NCBI RefSeq assembly: GCF_000703165.1
Contig: NZ_JNLQ01000002.1
Location: forward strand, 3,162,001 to 3,226,000
DNA from: Butyrivibrio sp. AE3004
Lineage (GTDB): Bacteria > Bacillota > Clostridia > Lachnospirales > Lachnospiraceae
DNA: 64,000 nt
Direction: 5' to 3'
Made by a program: the position numbers and the translations under genes. Below the pieces are notes generated by a model, which saw only the letters and a program-made list of their open reading frames with translations, was not told where the DNA came from and ran no database searches. Of this stretch, positions 53,916 through 62,474 are shown piece by piece. Position 1 is the stretch's first letter; each line of letters opens with the position of its first letter.

Positions 53916-54716
53916 TCATTTGACAAAGTAGTGACGTCCCAGCCATTTTGAAATGCCATCAAGGCCCGGGTACACGATTCTTTCTGAGATATTCTGATGA
54001 TCAAGCATATCTCGAACCTCCCAACGAAGATTCTTATCAATGATATACTTGGTTGTAAGATTTGTATTTGCGTCAAGAAATCCCTGTATATCCTCCATTT
54101 TACTTGGAATTACAGAGAAAAAAGAATACTGATTAACAATACGAAGATCTACTGAAGGTGGTTCAATAATAAGCATGGCTTTATCTCCCATGTCTTCGTC
54201 GTACTCTTCAAGAGATCCGCAAACGTCCTGAAGCATATCTACTGTAAACACGGTTGTATTGAATTTGCTTGCTATGTCCTTATATTTTTGAGGCAAAATA
54301 TCATGAAGCTCATGAATATCTATTCGCCATACAACGCTGTCATGCGTAGACATCTCATCCATATCATTTTCTGTTACCGAAAAATGAAGAGCCATTAATG
54401 GAGAATATGACCAGTCAAGTAGTCTTGTAGGCAAGCCATGATGTTGTCCGAAAATCATCTGACGCCATACCGATCTCTCAATAGTAGGAACTTCCAGTGC
54501 GGCGTATTTTGTAAAATTGCGAAGTATGCAAGGCTCAAGCTCTTTCCTTTTATTTTTGCAATTACGCATCAGGCTTGTTGTAAGTGGAAATTCGGAATTG
54601 GGCTGCCCTCTGTATATATACAGATTTCTGTTTCTCCCAAGATCCTCCCTGTATTCCTGCTCGGATATCATTCTGAAAAGAGAATCCATGTCCTCAATTC
54701 TGACTGTATTTATCAT
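53916..54716 (-). CDS. FRG-domain protein
   Basis: A 266-residue protein. The FRG domain (PF08867) occupies about residues 28-115: 'YIYRGQPNSEFPLTTSLMR' (the F-R-G position is Y-R-G at 35-37) and 'GQHHGLPTRLLDWSYSPLM'. The rest is a mixed alpha/beta region with no motif I know. No signal peptide or membrane helix. The family has no established biochemical activity, although members are often found in accessory and defence-rich regions. GAGAGGG precedes ATG 54716. It stands alone between the araR operators and the divergent hflK/hflC pair. Confidence 0.88.
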   Translation of the reverse strand: MINTVRIEDMDSLFRMISEQEYREDLGRNRNLYIYRGQPNSEFPLTTSLMRNCKNKRKELEPCILRNFTKYAALEVPTIERSVWRQMIFGQHHGLPTRLLDWSYSPLMALHFSVTENDMDEMSTHDSVVWRIDIHELHDILPQKYKDIASKFNTTVFTVDMLQDVCGSLEEYDEDMGDKAMLIIEPPSVDLRIVNQYSFFSVIPSKMEDIQGFLDANTNLTTKYIIDKNLRWEVRDMLDHQNISERIVYPGLDGISKWLGRHYFVK

Positions 54717-55091
54717 ATGTTTTCCCTCTCTATTCCGACCTAAGGGTTGCTAAAAATCAAAGGGATTTATGCTTAGCAACAACAGAAAGCTAAACGTCCC
54801 CGCTGCAGTGGATTCCTTAAGTCATTCCACTATTTTCACAAGCTATTTAATACTGTCTACAAAGTTGTTTTATCTCTCGAAAAAAATAATACTTCTTATA
54901 TGTATATTCTATCAAATAGGCCGCTTGTTTCCCATGCTTATGTATTGTTCAAAAACGAATTATTCATATTTCACCAATTATAGAGTTCCATTTTGCACAA
55001 ATATCTGTAATAAAATTTCAATATATATGTTAGTATTTTTATTACAAAAACTATTTTTATTATACATTCACAAATTTAGGAGGACATCTAT
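54717..55091. other. Spacer between FRG gene and hflK, with long hairpin
   Basis: This 375-bp divergent spacer holds no convincing gene. Near the FRG start is a nested hairpin: GTTGCTAA (54746-54753) with TTAGCAAC (54773-54780), and AAATC with GATTT inside it. It would lie in the FRG mRNA leader or overlap its promoter. The remaining 300 bases are very AT-rich, with many possible -10 elements but no clear promoter for hflK. AGGAGG precedes hflK. Confidence 0.5.
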
Positions 55092-56108
55092 ATGTCAGGT
55101 AAACTAAAAGAAAAAGCAAGCGACATAGGCAAAATGATTTTGCCAGCATTTATTGGCATTTTTATCATTTTGGTCGCCATGGGGTCATTTTACAATGTCA
55201 GTGAACAGGAACAGGCAATTGTTACCCAGTTCGGTAAAGTAATCGCAACAAATTCTGCTGGGCTATACTTCAAAATTCCTTTTATACAGGCCGTACATAA
55301 GGTAGATATGACTACTCACGGTATAGGAATCGGGTATGTTATTGATAACAACGGCCAAAACATAACAATTGATGACGAAGGAATCATGATTACCTCCGAC
55401 TTTAATTTTGTTGACATTGATTTTTATCTGGAATACAAGGTGAGTGATCCTGTTGCATATTTTTATAATACGAGCGATCCTGAAGATATTATGAAAAACA
55501 TGGCGCTTTCCTGTATCAGATCTACTGTCATTAATTACCCTGTCGATGAGGTAATAACGACAGCAAAAGGACAGATTCAATCAGACGTTAAGGAAAAGCT
55601 TCAGACTAAACTTCAGAATGAAAATGTAGGTCTCTTGGCAGTTAATGTATCCATACAGGATGCCGAGCCCCCGACGGACGAAATCAAGCAGGCTTTTAAA
55701 GCAGTAGAGACTGCCAAGCAGGGAAAAGAGACAGCTGTCAACAACGCCAAAAAATATCAGAGTGAACAGGTCCCCGCAGCAGAAGCAGAAGCAGACCGAA
55801 TCATCCAAAATGCAGAAGCTGAAAAAGCATCACGTATCGCAGAAGCAGAAGGACAAGTCACCAAATTTAACAGCATGTATGAGGAATACAGTAAGTATCC
55901 TCTTATTACAAAGCAAAGAATGTTTTATGAGACAATTGAAAATGTTCTCCCCGGAACAAAGCTTATTATCACAGATGGAAAGACGCAGGAAGTCATGCCT
56001 ATAGAAAGCTTTACTGACTACAATTCCGGTATCGCAAGTGCAGCCATGGAAGCAGCTAATGATAGTTCTTCATCTACTGATGTCGATTCAAGCAGCAACA
56101 ACAATTAA
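55092..56108 (+). CDS. hflK: SPFH-domain protein HflK
   Basis: A 338-residue protein with one N-terminal membrane helix (about 15-36), an SPFH/band 7 domain ('QEQAIVTQFGKVIATNSAGL', 'VDIDFYLEYKVSDPVAYFY'), a coiled coil rich in Glu/Ala/Lys (about 200-260), and a Ser/Asn-rich tail. With HflC it forms large membrane cages that in E. coli hold the FtsH protease and limit its activity. AGGAGG precedes ATG 55092. HflC follows after 46 bp. Compared with E. coli HflK it lacks the Gly/Pro-rich N-terminal segment. Confidence 0.88.
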   Translation: MSGKLKEKASDIGKMILPAFIGIFIILVAMGSFYNVSEQEQAIVTQFGKVIATNSAGLYFKIPFIQAVHKVDMTTHGIGIGYVIDNNGQNITIDDEGIMITSDFNFVDIDFYLEYKVSDPVAYFYNTSDPEDIMKNMALSCIRSTVINYPVDEVITTAKGQIQSDVKEKLQTKLQNENVGLLAVNVSIQDAEPPTDEIKQAFKAVETAKQGKETAVNNAKKYQSEQVPAAEAEADRIIQNAEAEKASRIAEAEGQVTKFNSMYEEYSKYPLITKQRMFYETIENVLPGTKLIITDGKTQEVMPIESFTDYNSGIASAAMEAANDSSSSTDVDSSSNNN

Positions 56109-56154
56109 ATTTTCATTTATTAGATCATAAACATAGAATACTGGAGGAATTTAT

Positions 56155-57033
56155 ATGAAGAAACAGGTATTGATCACTGTCGCCGCAGTTATTGGCGTAG
56201 CAGCGCTCATTATTGCAAGTAATTCATTTTATACAGTACACCAAAAAGAGTTTGTAGCAGTAAGACAATTTGGAAAAATTGTAAAAGTGGAATCTGAACC
56301 AGGTTTGAAACTGATTACACCTTTCATACAAAATACTCAGATAATAGGTGCCCAAACAAAAATCTATGATATTCCCGCTTCTGATGTAATAACAAAGGAT
56401 AAAAAATCAATGATTACAGACACCTATGTTCTGTGGCGTGTAACAGATCCCGTAAAATATATACAATCCCTAAACGCCCTGGATGTCAGAGCCCAGGAGA
56501 GAATCGAAGCTGCTGTTTATAATGCCACCAAAACAGCAATTTCATCCATGTCTCAGGATGAAGTTATTGAAGCCCGCGGTGAAGCACTGACAAAGATTAT
56601 AACCGAGGATGCTAATTCCGATATGGAAAGCTACGGTGTCTCAATCGTTACAGCCGAGATTAAAGCCCTGGATCTACCCGACGATAACAGAACTGCTGTA
56701 TATGAAAGAATGACATCCGAAAGGAACAACATTGCAGCTTCCTATCAGGCAGAAGGTAAAGCCGAAGCTCAGAAAATAAAAAATGAAACCGATAAGACTG
56801 TAACAATCCTAAAAGCAGACGCAGAAAAACAGGCTGCTGCCCTCCAGGGCGAAGGAGAAGCCGAATATATGAAAACTCTTTCCGCAGCATACAATACACC
56901 TGAAAAAGCAGAGTTTTATAATTTCATGCGATCACTTGATGCTCTCGAAAATTCATTAAAGGGTGGAGAAAAAACAATTATTTTGGACAAAGACTCCGAG
57001 ATTGCAAGATTACTCTATGGTATGACTCCCTGA
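56155..57033 (+). CDS. hflC: SPFH-domain protein HflC
   Basis: A 292-residue partner of HflK with an N-terminal membrane helix (about 5-26), an SPFH domain ('FYTVHQKEFVAVRQFGKIVK', 'DTYVLWRVTDPVKYIQSLNA', 'YGVSIVTAEIKALDLPDDN') and a coiled coil with 'AEAQKIKNETDKTVTILKAD'. The C-terminal 'AEFYNFMRSLDALENSL' is the HflC signature. GGAGGA precedes ATG 56155. The pair is followed by a bidirectional terminator. Confidence 0.93.
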   Translation: MKKQVLITVAAVIGVAALIIASNSFYTVHQKEFVAVRQFGKIVKVESEPGLKLITPFIQNTQIIGAQTKIYDIPASDVITKDKKSMITDTYVLWRVTDPVKYIQSLNALDVRAQERIEAAVYNATKTAISSMSQDEVIEARGEALTKIITEDANSDMESYGVSIVTAEIKALDLPDDNRTAVYERMTSERNNIAASYQAEGKAEAQKIKNETDKTVTILKADAEKQAAALQGEGEAEYMKTLSAAYNTPEKAEFYNFMRSLDALENSLKGGEKTIILDKDSEIARLLYGMTP

Positions 57034-57139
57034 AAACAGCAATGTTTTTTAAGGAGCTAGCCCGGCACAATTTTACGAATTTCTGTGGAAATTTAGGAAT
57101 CTATATCTAATTGAAAAAATTATACATAGAAAAAATTTA

Positions 57140-57172
57140 TGGGGATACAGCAGACATGCTGATCCCCAATTT
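57140..57172. terminator. Terminator between hflC and the Mrr-like gene
   Basis: TGGGGAT (57140-57146) pairs with ATCCCCA (57162-57168), and AGCA/TGCT pair inside. Short T/A tracts flank it on both strands, so it can serve both converging transcripts. Confidence 0.75.
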
Positions 57173-57200
57173 TAATTCAATCAAAACGCTTATCGAGATA

Positions 57201-57665
57201 TTATCTGTCATTACAAGCCATGCTATCAATATAATCCCTGTCCCATAGCATTATCTTTAATTTTCTTGCAAGCTTCTGTGCAGGATCAGTAAAATACTGG
57301 TTTGTCATTACCACCCCCACCATTCGATCGTAATAATCCCTTCCGGCATATATCTCCTGAACCGCCTTTACACCTATAGGTTTATCATAGCATTTACATT
57401 GAATCGCATAGCTTATACCATCTTTTTCAGCCAGGATATCTGCGCCAAAGTCTCCGCTGCCTCTTGTCACTTCAACATCTGTAAATTCCCATTCTTTTAG
57501 AAGATCTGCACAATAGTATTCGAATTCATGACCATCCAGTTCATCCATTGGAAGATGTCGGCTCTTAAGGATGCGTATAATGATTATGCTAACAGAGAGT
57601 ATCACTACAATGACTACTGCTATCATTATCGTAACACCCCATGTTAAATTATCAGCCTGTCCCAT
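57201..57665 (-). CDS. Membrane-anchored Mrr-like (PD-(D/E)xK) nuclease
   Basis: A 154-residue protein: one membrane helix at about 11-31, a short linker, then an Mrr_cat endonuclease domain. Catalytic residues fit the Mrr type: Glu48 in 'LDGHEFEYYCADLL', Asp76 in 'GSGDFGADILAE', and Gln89-Cys-Lys91 in 'YAIQCKCYDKPIG'. The metal-binding core appears intact, so it may cut DNA at the inner face of the membrane. It lies 22 bp after rsmI on the same strand and converges on hflK/hflC. The family includes modification-dependent restriction enzymes and repair nucleases; its target is unknown. Confidence 0.87.
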   Translation of the reverse strand: MGQADNLTWGVTIMIAVVIVVILSVSIIIIRILKSRHLPMDELDGHEFEYYCADLLKEWEFTDVEVTRGSGDFGADILAEKDGISYAIQCKCYDKPIGVKAVQEIYAGRDYYDRMVGVVMTNQYFTDPAQKLARKLKIMLWDRDYIDSMACNDR

Positions 57666-57687
57666 TTTCCAATTCCTTTTTCACAAA

Positions 57688-58554
57688 TCATTTATTATTT
57701 AAAAGAGCCTGATAAATCTCTCGTTTACCGACACCTCTGTCAGCAGCAACCTGTTTCATGGCATCTTTATGGCTCATTCCATTTTTCTCGTAATGTTCCA
57801 TGTGGTCTTCGATGCTCATCTTTGCCCACTCTTCCTGTTGCTGTCTGTCAAGAACTTTGAGACTTACTCCTTCAACAACCAGAACATACTCACCCCTTGG
57901 TTCGTTTTCTTCATAATGTAAAACTGCACCTTCTAGAGTTGTAGGAATAATTTCCTCAAATTTCTTTGTGATCTCTCTGCAGATGGTTATCTTCCTTTCA
58001 CCAAGAAATTCAAATAGATCTTTTAATGTTGCTCTTAAGTGGTGAGGAGCTTCATACAGGATAATAGTCCTGTGCTCAGTCCTTAATAGTTCCAATATAC
58101 GTTTTCTTTCCTTTTTATCATCCTGCCCCGGAAGAAATCCCTCAAATACAAATCGTCTTGAATTTAATCCTGACAACGTAAGTGCTGTAATACAGGCTGC
58201 CGGACCGGGAAGAGATGTTACCCGTACCCCTGCTTCATGACACATTCTGACAAGTACCTCACCCGGATCTGATATTGCAGGTGTCCCTGCATCAGTAATA
58301 AGCGCTATATCTTTTCCGTTCTGCATCAGTTCTATCAGGTACTCTGCTTTTTCAACCTTATTATATTCATGATAACTTGTCAGCTCTGTATGAATATCAA
58401 AGTGATTTAAAAGCTTTATACTGTTTCTTGTATCCTCAGCAGCAATAATATCAACATCCCTTAATGTATCCAATACACGGGCTGTGATATCGTTCAAGTT
58501 GCCAATAGGTGTTGCACATAGGTAAAGCATTCCCTGGCTATTATTGTCACTCAT
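57688..58554 (-). CDS. rsmI: 16S rRNA (cytidine1402-2'-O)-methyltransferase RsmI
   Basis: Start set at ATG 58554 (MSDNNSQG) because GAGG lies upstream at good distance. The 288-residue tetrapyrrole-methylase-fold enzyme has 'LYLCATPIGNLNDITARVLD', 'DIIAAEDTRNSIKLLNHFDI', 'LITDAGTPAISDPGEVLV' and 'GLNSRRFVFEGFLPG'. It methylates the ribose of C1402 in the ribosomal decoding centre. It corresponds to B. subtilis yabC and follows trmN6 (yabB), as there. Gap to trmN6 is 36 bp. Confidence 0.96.
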   Translation of the reverse strand: MSDNNSQGMLYLCATPIGNLNDITARVLDTLRDVDIIAAEDTRNSIKLLNHFDIHTELTSYHEYNKVEKAEYLIELMQNGKDIALITDAGTPAISDPGEVLVRMCHEAGVRVTSLPGPAACITALTLSGLNSRRFVFEGFLPGQDDKKERKRILELLRTEHRTIILYEAPHHLRATLKDLFEFLGERKITICREITKKFEEIIPTTLEGAVLHYEENEPRGEYVLVVEGVSLKVLDRQQQEEWAKMSIEDHMEHYEKNGMSHKDAMKQVAADRGVGKREIYQALLNNK

Positions 58555-58590
58555 AAATTTATCCTCATAACAGGATTGTATCCTCTGCAA

Positions 58591-59346
58591 TCAAAAACCA
58601 TAGTTGTCTGCCATTTCTTTGCTGTATTTTCCCGGTGCATCATAAATTATGAGAGGTGGCTCAACCTTAATTCTTGATTTTCCGTCTCTTAATCCTTCAA
58701 TCAGAACCATACTTGGTTCCTTATCCACATACGGATGAACCATCCTGATTCTTTTTGGTTCAATTCTGTTTTTGCACATACACAAAAAAATTTCTGCCAA
58801 TCTGAATGGTCTGTGCACCATATAAAATCTCCCGCCCGGATGTAGCAGTTTTTTTGCCGCAAGCATTACATCATTTAGATCACACAAAATCTCATGTCTT
58901 GCAATTGCCTTGGGACTTTCCTCATTTGTAATCCCATGCCCCTTTATCATATATGGAGGATTTGTCGTTATAACATCAAAAGAGGCAGGTTCAAATATCT
59001 TATCCGCCTCTTTTATATCGCCATGTACTATTTGCACGCGCTCTTCAAGTCCATTATACTTCACACTGCGCATAGCCATATCCGCACTATCCTGTTGAAT
59101 TTCAAGACCTATTAAAGAATCAGCATCTGTTTTTGCTGCCATCAGAAGCGGAATAATTCCTGTTCCGGTTCCAAGATCAAGCACCTTGTCACCTGATGCA
59201 GCAAAAGCAAACCCCGAAAGCAGCACAGCATCAATTCCAAAACAAAACCTCTCAGGATCCTGAATTATCATCAATCCGTTTTTTTGAAGATCATCCAGTC
59301 GCTCACCGGATTTTAAGAGATTGTTTCTGTCATCATCCCTGCTCAT
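58591..59346 (-). CDS. tRNA1(Val) (adenine37-N6)-methyltransferase-like protein
   Basis: Start set at ATG 59346 (MSRDDDRNN) because GAGGGGG is just upstream; an 80-codon upstream extension only reads the Asn/Gln-rich tail of ricT in another frame. The 251-residue enzyme has a SAM-binding core ('VLDLGTGTGIIPLLMAAKTD') and the N6-adenine motif 'VITTNPPYMIKGHG'. It matches B. subtilis yabB and E. coli TrmN6, which methylates A37 of tRNA-Val. It overlaps ricT by 14 bases. Confidence 0.92.
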   Translation of the reverse strand: MSRDDDRNNLLKSGERLDDLQKNGLMIIQDPERFCFGIDAVLLSGFAFAASGDKVLDLGTGTGIIPLLMAAKTDADSLIGLEIQQDSADMAMRSVKYNGLEERVQIVHGDIKEADKIFEPASFDVITTNPPYMIKGHGITNEESPKAIARHEILCDLNDVMLAAKKLLHPGGRFYMVHRPFRLAEIFLCMCKNRIEPKRIRMVHPYVDKEPSMVLIEGLRDGKSRIKVEPPLIIYDAPGKYSKEMADNYGF

Positions 59347-60925
59347 TTGCCCCCTCGTTACGGTTCTGCTTTTTATTTCTGTTATCCTGGTTTCTTCTAT
59401 CCTGTCCTTTTTTGTCCTGATTCTTGTTGTTTCTGTTTCTATTAAAATTTTTCTTTTTATTATTTCTTCTTTCGAAGTTCTTTTGCCCCTTACTCTGGTT
59501 GCCATTTTGACCCGATGACTGGTTGCTATTTTGGCCTTCTGTTTTTTTATTATCCTGTTCCTCAGTATGGCTATTAGCCTGATCATCCGTCAGACCTGCA
59601 TTTTGCACGATAGTCTGTTTATCTTTCGTATTAGAAGACTGATTATCGCTATACCCTACAGATTGTATCCTGTCCTCGTCCGGAACATTATTCTGTCCTG
59701 CAGCCTGATTCTTATCCTGGTCTGAGAACTTATTATTCTGTCGCGTACCCTGATTCTTATCCTGGTCTGATGGCTTATTATTCTGTCCTGTAGACTGCTC
59801 CTTATCCTGTGCAAAAGACTGATTATTTTTCAGTCCAGATTCATTCTCAGTTCTACTGTTTTGATTCTTATCTTCCTGATCAGCAGCCACTTTATCTTCT
59901 GAATACTGTTTATTATTCTGATTATTCTTATTTTGATTGTTTTTATTCTGGTTATTGTTTTGATTATTATTCTGTTTATTCTGTCTGTTCTGATTCTTAT
60001 TTTTTGCAGGCCTTTCAGGCATACTAATATCCTTGTCCTGCTGTTCCAGAGCCTTAGCTGCCTCTTCATCTGCATCCTTTTCCTTAGGCGCATTCTGCTT
60101 GTGTTTTTGTCTTTTTCTTACAAGAGTCAAATCATCCACATTATATTCGTGAACTTCCTTCTCATCATCCACATCAACAAGTATTCTTACCGTCTGCCTA
60201 AGAATATTTACACTTGCAACCTCGCCTTCAAGATCATCATTAGTATGAACTATGTCACCAACCCCTGGCATTTTCCGATTCAGTTCTTCATAAACATCCT
60301 CTTCGTTTTTAAGACAGCACATAAGCCTGCCGCAAACTCCGGAAATCTTTGTAGGATTAAGCGACAGATTCTGCTCCTTTGCCATTTTTATTGACACAGG
60401 AATAAAATCGGAAAGATATGAATGACAGCATAAAGGTCTTCCGCATATTCCATATCCTCCAATAATTTTGGTTTCGTCTCTGACACCAATCTGTCTCAGC
60501 TCAATTCTTGTTTTAAATTCAGATGCAAGATCCTTAACCAGATCTCTGAAATCTATTCTTCCATCAGCTGTAAAATAGAATAACACCTTGTTATTATCAA
60601 AAGTATATTCCGCATCTATCAGCTTCATTTCAAGGCCATGTTTAATGATCTTTTCCTTGCAGATTTTGAAAGCTTCTTTCTCCCTTATACGGTTGCTTTT
60701 TTCTTGTTCATCATCCTTCTCATTAGCCATTCGAAGAACTGCTTTTAAGGGTTTTGTGACTTCCTCATCATCAACATCTCTGGGGTCTGAAAGCACAGTT
60801 CCGTATTCGACGCCTCTTGCTGTCTCAACGATAACGTGATCACCTTTTTTTATATCAAAGTTACCCGGATCAAAATAATAGATCTTGCCGGCTGTTCTGA
60901 ATCTTACGCCGATAACTCTGGTCAT
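59333..60925 (-). CDS. ricT: PSP1-domain protein RicT/YaaT with long disordered tail
   Basis: Residues 1-270 are a RicT/YaaT (PSP1) protein: 'VIGVRFRTAGKIYYFDPGNF', 'VETARGVEYGTVL', and two cysteine pairs, 'GICGRPLCCHSYL' and 'GVCGRLMCCLKNEED', that in B. subtilis help bind Fe-S clusters in the RicA-RicF-RicT complex, which controls RNA processing and development. Residues 271-530 are extremely rich in Asn, Gln, Lys, Asp and Ser, with a 15-residue repeat, and are surely disordered. B. subtilis YaaT is about 275 residues, so the tail doubles the protein. It starts 4 bp after holB. Confidence 0.93.
   Translation of the reverse strand: MTRVIGVRFRTAGKIYYFDPGNFDIKKGDHVIVETARGVEYGTVLSDPRDVDDEEVTKPLKAVLRMANEKDDEQEKSNRIREKEAFKICKEKIIKHGLEMKLIDAEYTFDNNKVLFYFTADGRIDFRDLVKDLASEFKTRIELRQIGVRDETKIIGGYGICGRPLCCHSYLSDFIPVSIKMAKEQNLSLNPTKISGVCGRLMCCLKNEEDVYEELNRKMPGVGDIVHTNDDLEGEVASVNILRQTVRILVDVDDEKEVHEYNVDDLTLVRKRQKHKQNAPKEKDADEEAAKALEQQDKDISMPERPAKNKNQNRQNKQNNNQNNNQNKNNQNKNNQNNKQYSEDKVAADQEDKNQNSRTENESGLKNNQSFAQDKEQSTGQNNKPSDQDKNQGTRQNNKFSDQDKNQAAGQNNVPDEDRIQSVGYSDNQSSNTKDKQTIVQNAGLTDDQANSHTEEQDNKKTEGQNSNQSSGQNGNQSKGQKNFERRNNKKKNFNRNRNNKNQDKKGQDRRNQDNRNKKQNRNEGANEQG
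59705..59794 (-). repeat. 45-bp tandem repeat in the ricT tail
   Basis: Two similar 45-bp units (59705-59749 and 59750-59794) encode 15-residue units containing 'SDQDKNQ' and 'QNNK'. Shorter Asn/Gln codon repeats continue at about 59920-60000. All keep the reading frame. Confidence 0.8.
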
Positions 60926-60929
60926 ATAT

Positions 60930-61961
60930 TTATAAATTCTCCTTTATATCAAGCATCAGCATTTCGAGAGTCATTAAGCTGTTCACATTAGCACGAATTC
61001 GTGCTCTTGCCCTCTCAATTGCCATTAATATATTATCAATTTCTTTATACGAACATTTTTCCGTAACACTACTAATATACGACAGTTTATCAGCGAAAAT
61101 CAAGTGATCCGCACTGTTCTCCGCTTTATAAACAAGTATATCCCTCACAAAAAATAAAAGGACATCCAGAAAGTCATTTGTTAATATTACATCCATTTTT
61201 TTCTCAGACCCTTCTTTTGGTGATAAAAGTGTCTGTAGTCTTTCAATAAGCTCTGAAATCTGGGTTCTTCCAAGTCTTGAAACCAGATCGATCGCACCGT
61301 TTTTTAATCTTTCAAAATCTTCATTTTCTGACAATAAAATTGCTTTTCCTACATTTCCCTGAGCAAAAGAAACTGCCAGTTGTGCTTTATAATCCACGAC
61401 CTGCCTCTTCTCCATAAGATATTTTTGTATCAGGTCATCTCTTACAGGTTTTAAGTTAAATACTATGCATCTGCTGAGAATTGTCGGAAGAAAAGCATCT
61501 ATATTTGAAGTAAGTATTAAGATAGTCGCATATGCCGGAGGTTCCTCAAGTGTTTTTAACAGAGCATTTTGTGCCTGTTGTGTCATCAATTCCCCGTCCG
61601 GAATAATATAAATTTTATGATCTGAATATGGTTTTATATAGACATCGTCACAAACCTGCTGTCTTATCTCATCTACACCGATAGAAGTCGCTTTTTCATG
61701 TCTTACTATTCTTATATCAGGATGTGACTGACTTTGTGCCTGTTTACACGAATGACATTCTCCGCAGTTTTCAATAACTCCATCTACATCCTTCTTGTCT
61801 TCACATAAAATTGTTTGTGCAAAAACCCCCGCAATCATTTTTTTGCCACTTCCAGCATCCCCTGAAATAATATAGGCATGTGATATTTTCCCTGTTTTAA
61901 GGGCATTTTGCATATGTTCCTTTATCTGATCCTGATCAATTATATCTAAAAAATGCGCCAT
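60930..61961 (-). CDS. holB: DNA polymerase III delta-prime subunit
   Basis: A 343-residue AAA+ clamp-loader subunit: Walker A 'ISGDAGSGKKMIAGVFAQ', the zinc cluster 'CGECHSCKQAQSQSHPDI', 'GELMTQQAQNALLKTLEEPP' (DnaX/HolB signature) and 'LILTSNIDAFLPTILSRC' (sensor 1 with SRC motif). It helps load the sliding clamp. GGAGG precedes ATG 61961. It lies between yaaR and ricT as in B. subtilis. Confidence 0.95.
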   Translation of the reverse strand: MAHFLDIIDQDQIKEHMQNALKTGKISHAYIISGDAGSGKKMIAGVFAQTILCEDKKDVDGVIENCGECHSCKQAQSQSHPDIRIVRHEKATSIGVDEIRQQVCDDVYIKPYSDHKIYIIPDGELMTQQAQNALLKTLEEPPAYATILILTSNIDAFLPTILSRCIVFNLKPVRDDLIQKYLMEKRQVVDYKAQLAVSFAQGNVGKAILLSENEDFERLKNGAIDLVSRLGRTQISELIERLQTLLSPKEGSEKKMDVILTNDFLDVLLFFVRDILVYKAENSADHLIFADKLSYISSVTEKCSYKEIDNILMAIERARARIRANVNSLMTLEMLMLDIKENL

Positions 61962-62018
61962 TAGCGCCTATTCCTCCCATACTACAAAAAAATAAAGCCG
62001 TTTTAACACAGATTTTTA

Positions 62019-62459
62019 TTATGTAAAAATATCCAATAATAATCCTTCTATCTGACCTATCTTTGCAAGAATATTAATATTGTCCTTTTCATCCTTTACA
62101 AGTTCCTTTGCCAACTCGTCCAGATTTTCATCAATTAGTCTTATAATTCCATAGACCCTATGCCTTCCTCTCCTATCCAGAAAATTTTCTCTGGAAAAAG
62201 CGTGAGACCTGGTTACAATCTCATTCAAAAAATCCTTGATAAGTATCCGATATCTCTGCATGTCTCGTATGTCATTTTTTTTGGATATCTGTTTCCCCTG
62301 CTGAACAATATCCTGCATCATCATGTTAAGGCGCTCAGCCAAAGTAGAATCTTCAATCTTGCTGGTGAGAGTAAATTTGAAGTCTCCACTCACCTCCTGA
62401 GACTGTTGTGTCTGCTGTACCTGTGTAGTTTGCTGAATATTGTCTATCCTTATATCCAT
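62019..62459 (-). CDS. YaaR-family protein (DUF327)
   Basis: A 146-residue protein of the YaaR family: a Gln/Thr-rich N-terminus (about 8-25), then a helical domain with 'RDMQRYRILIKDFLNEIVTR' and 'GIIRLIDENLDELAKELVKD'. No function is established. It sits between the guanylate-kinase-like gene and holB, as yaaR does in B. subtilis, where yaaQ would also be expected; no yaaQ is visible here. Confidence 0.9.
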   Translation of the reverse strand: MDIRIDNIQQTTQVQQTQQSQEVSGDFKFTLTSKIEDSTLAERLNMMMQDIVQQGKQISKKNDIRDMQRYRILIKDFLNEIVTRSHAFSRENFLDRRGRHRVYGIIRLIDENLDELAKELVKDEKDNINILAKIGQIEGLLLDIFT

Positions 62460-62474
62460 AAAAAACCTCTTAAA

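Noticed and set aside
58591..59586. An 80-residue Arg/Lys/Ile-rich N-terminal extension of the TrmN6-like protein
   Set aside because: It reads the Asn/Gln repeat region of ricT in another frame; the ATG at 59346 has its own GAGGGGG site and starts at the family's usual position.
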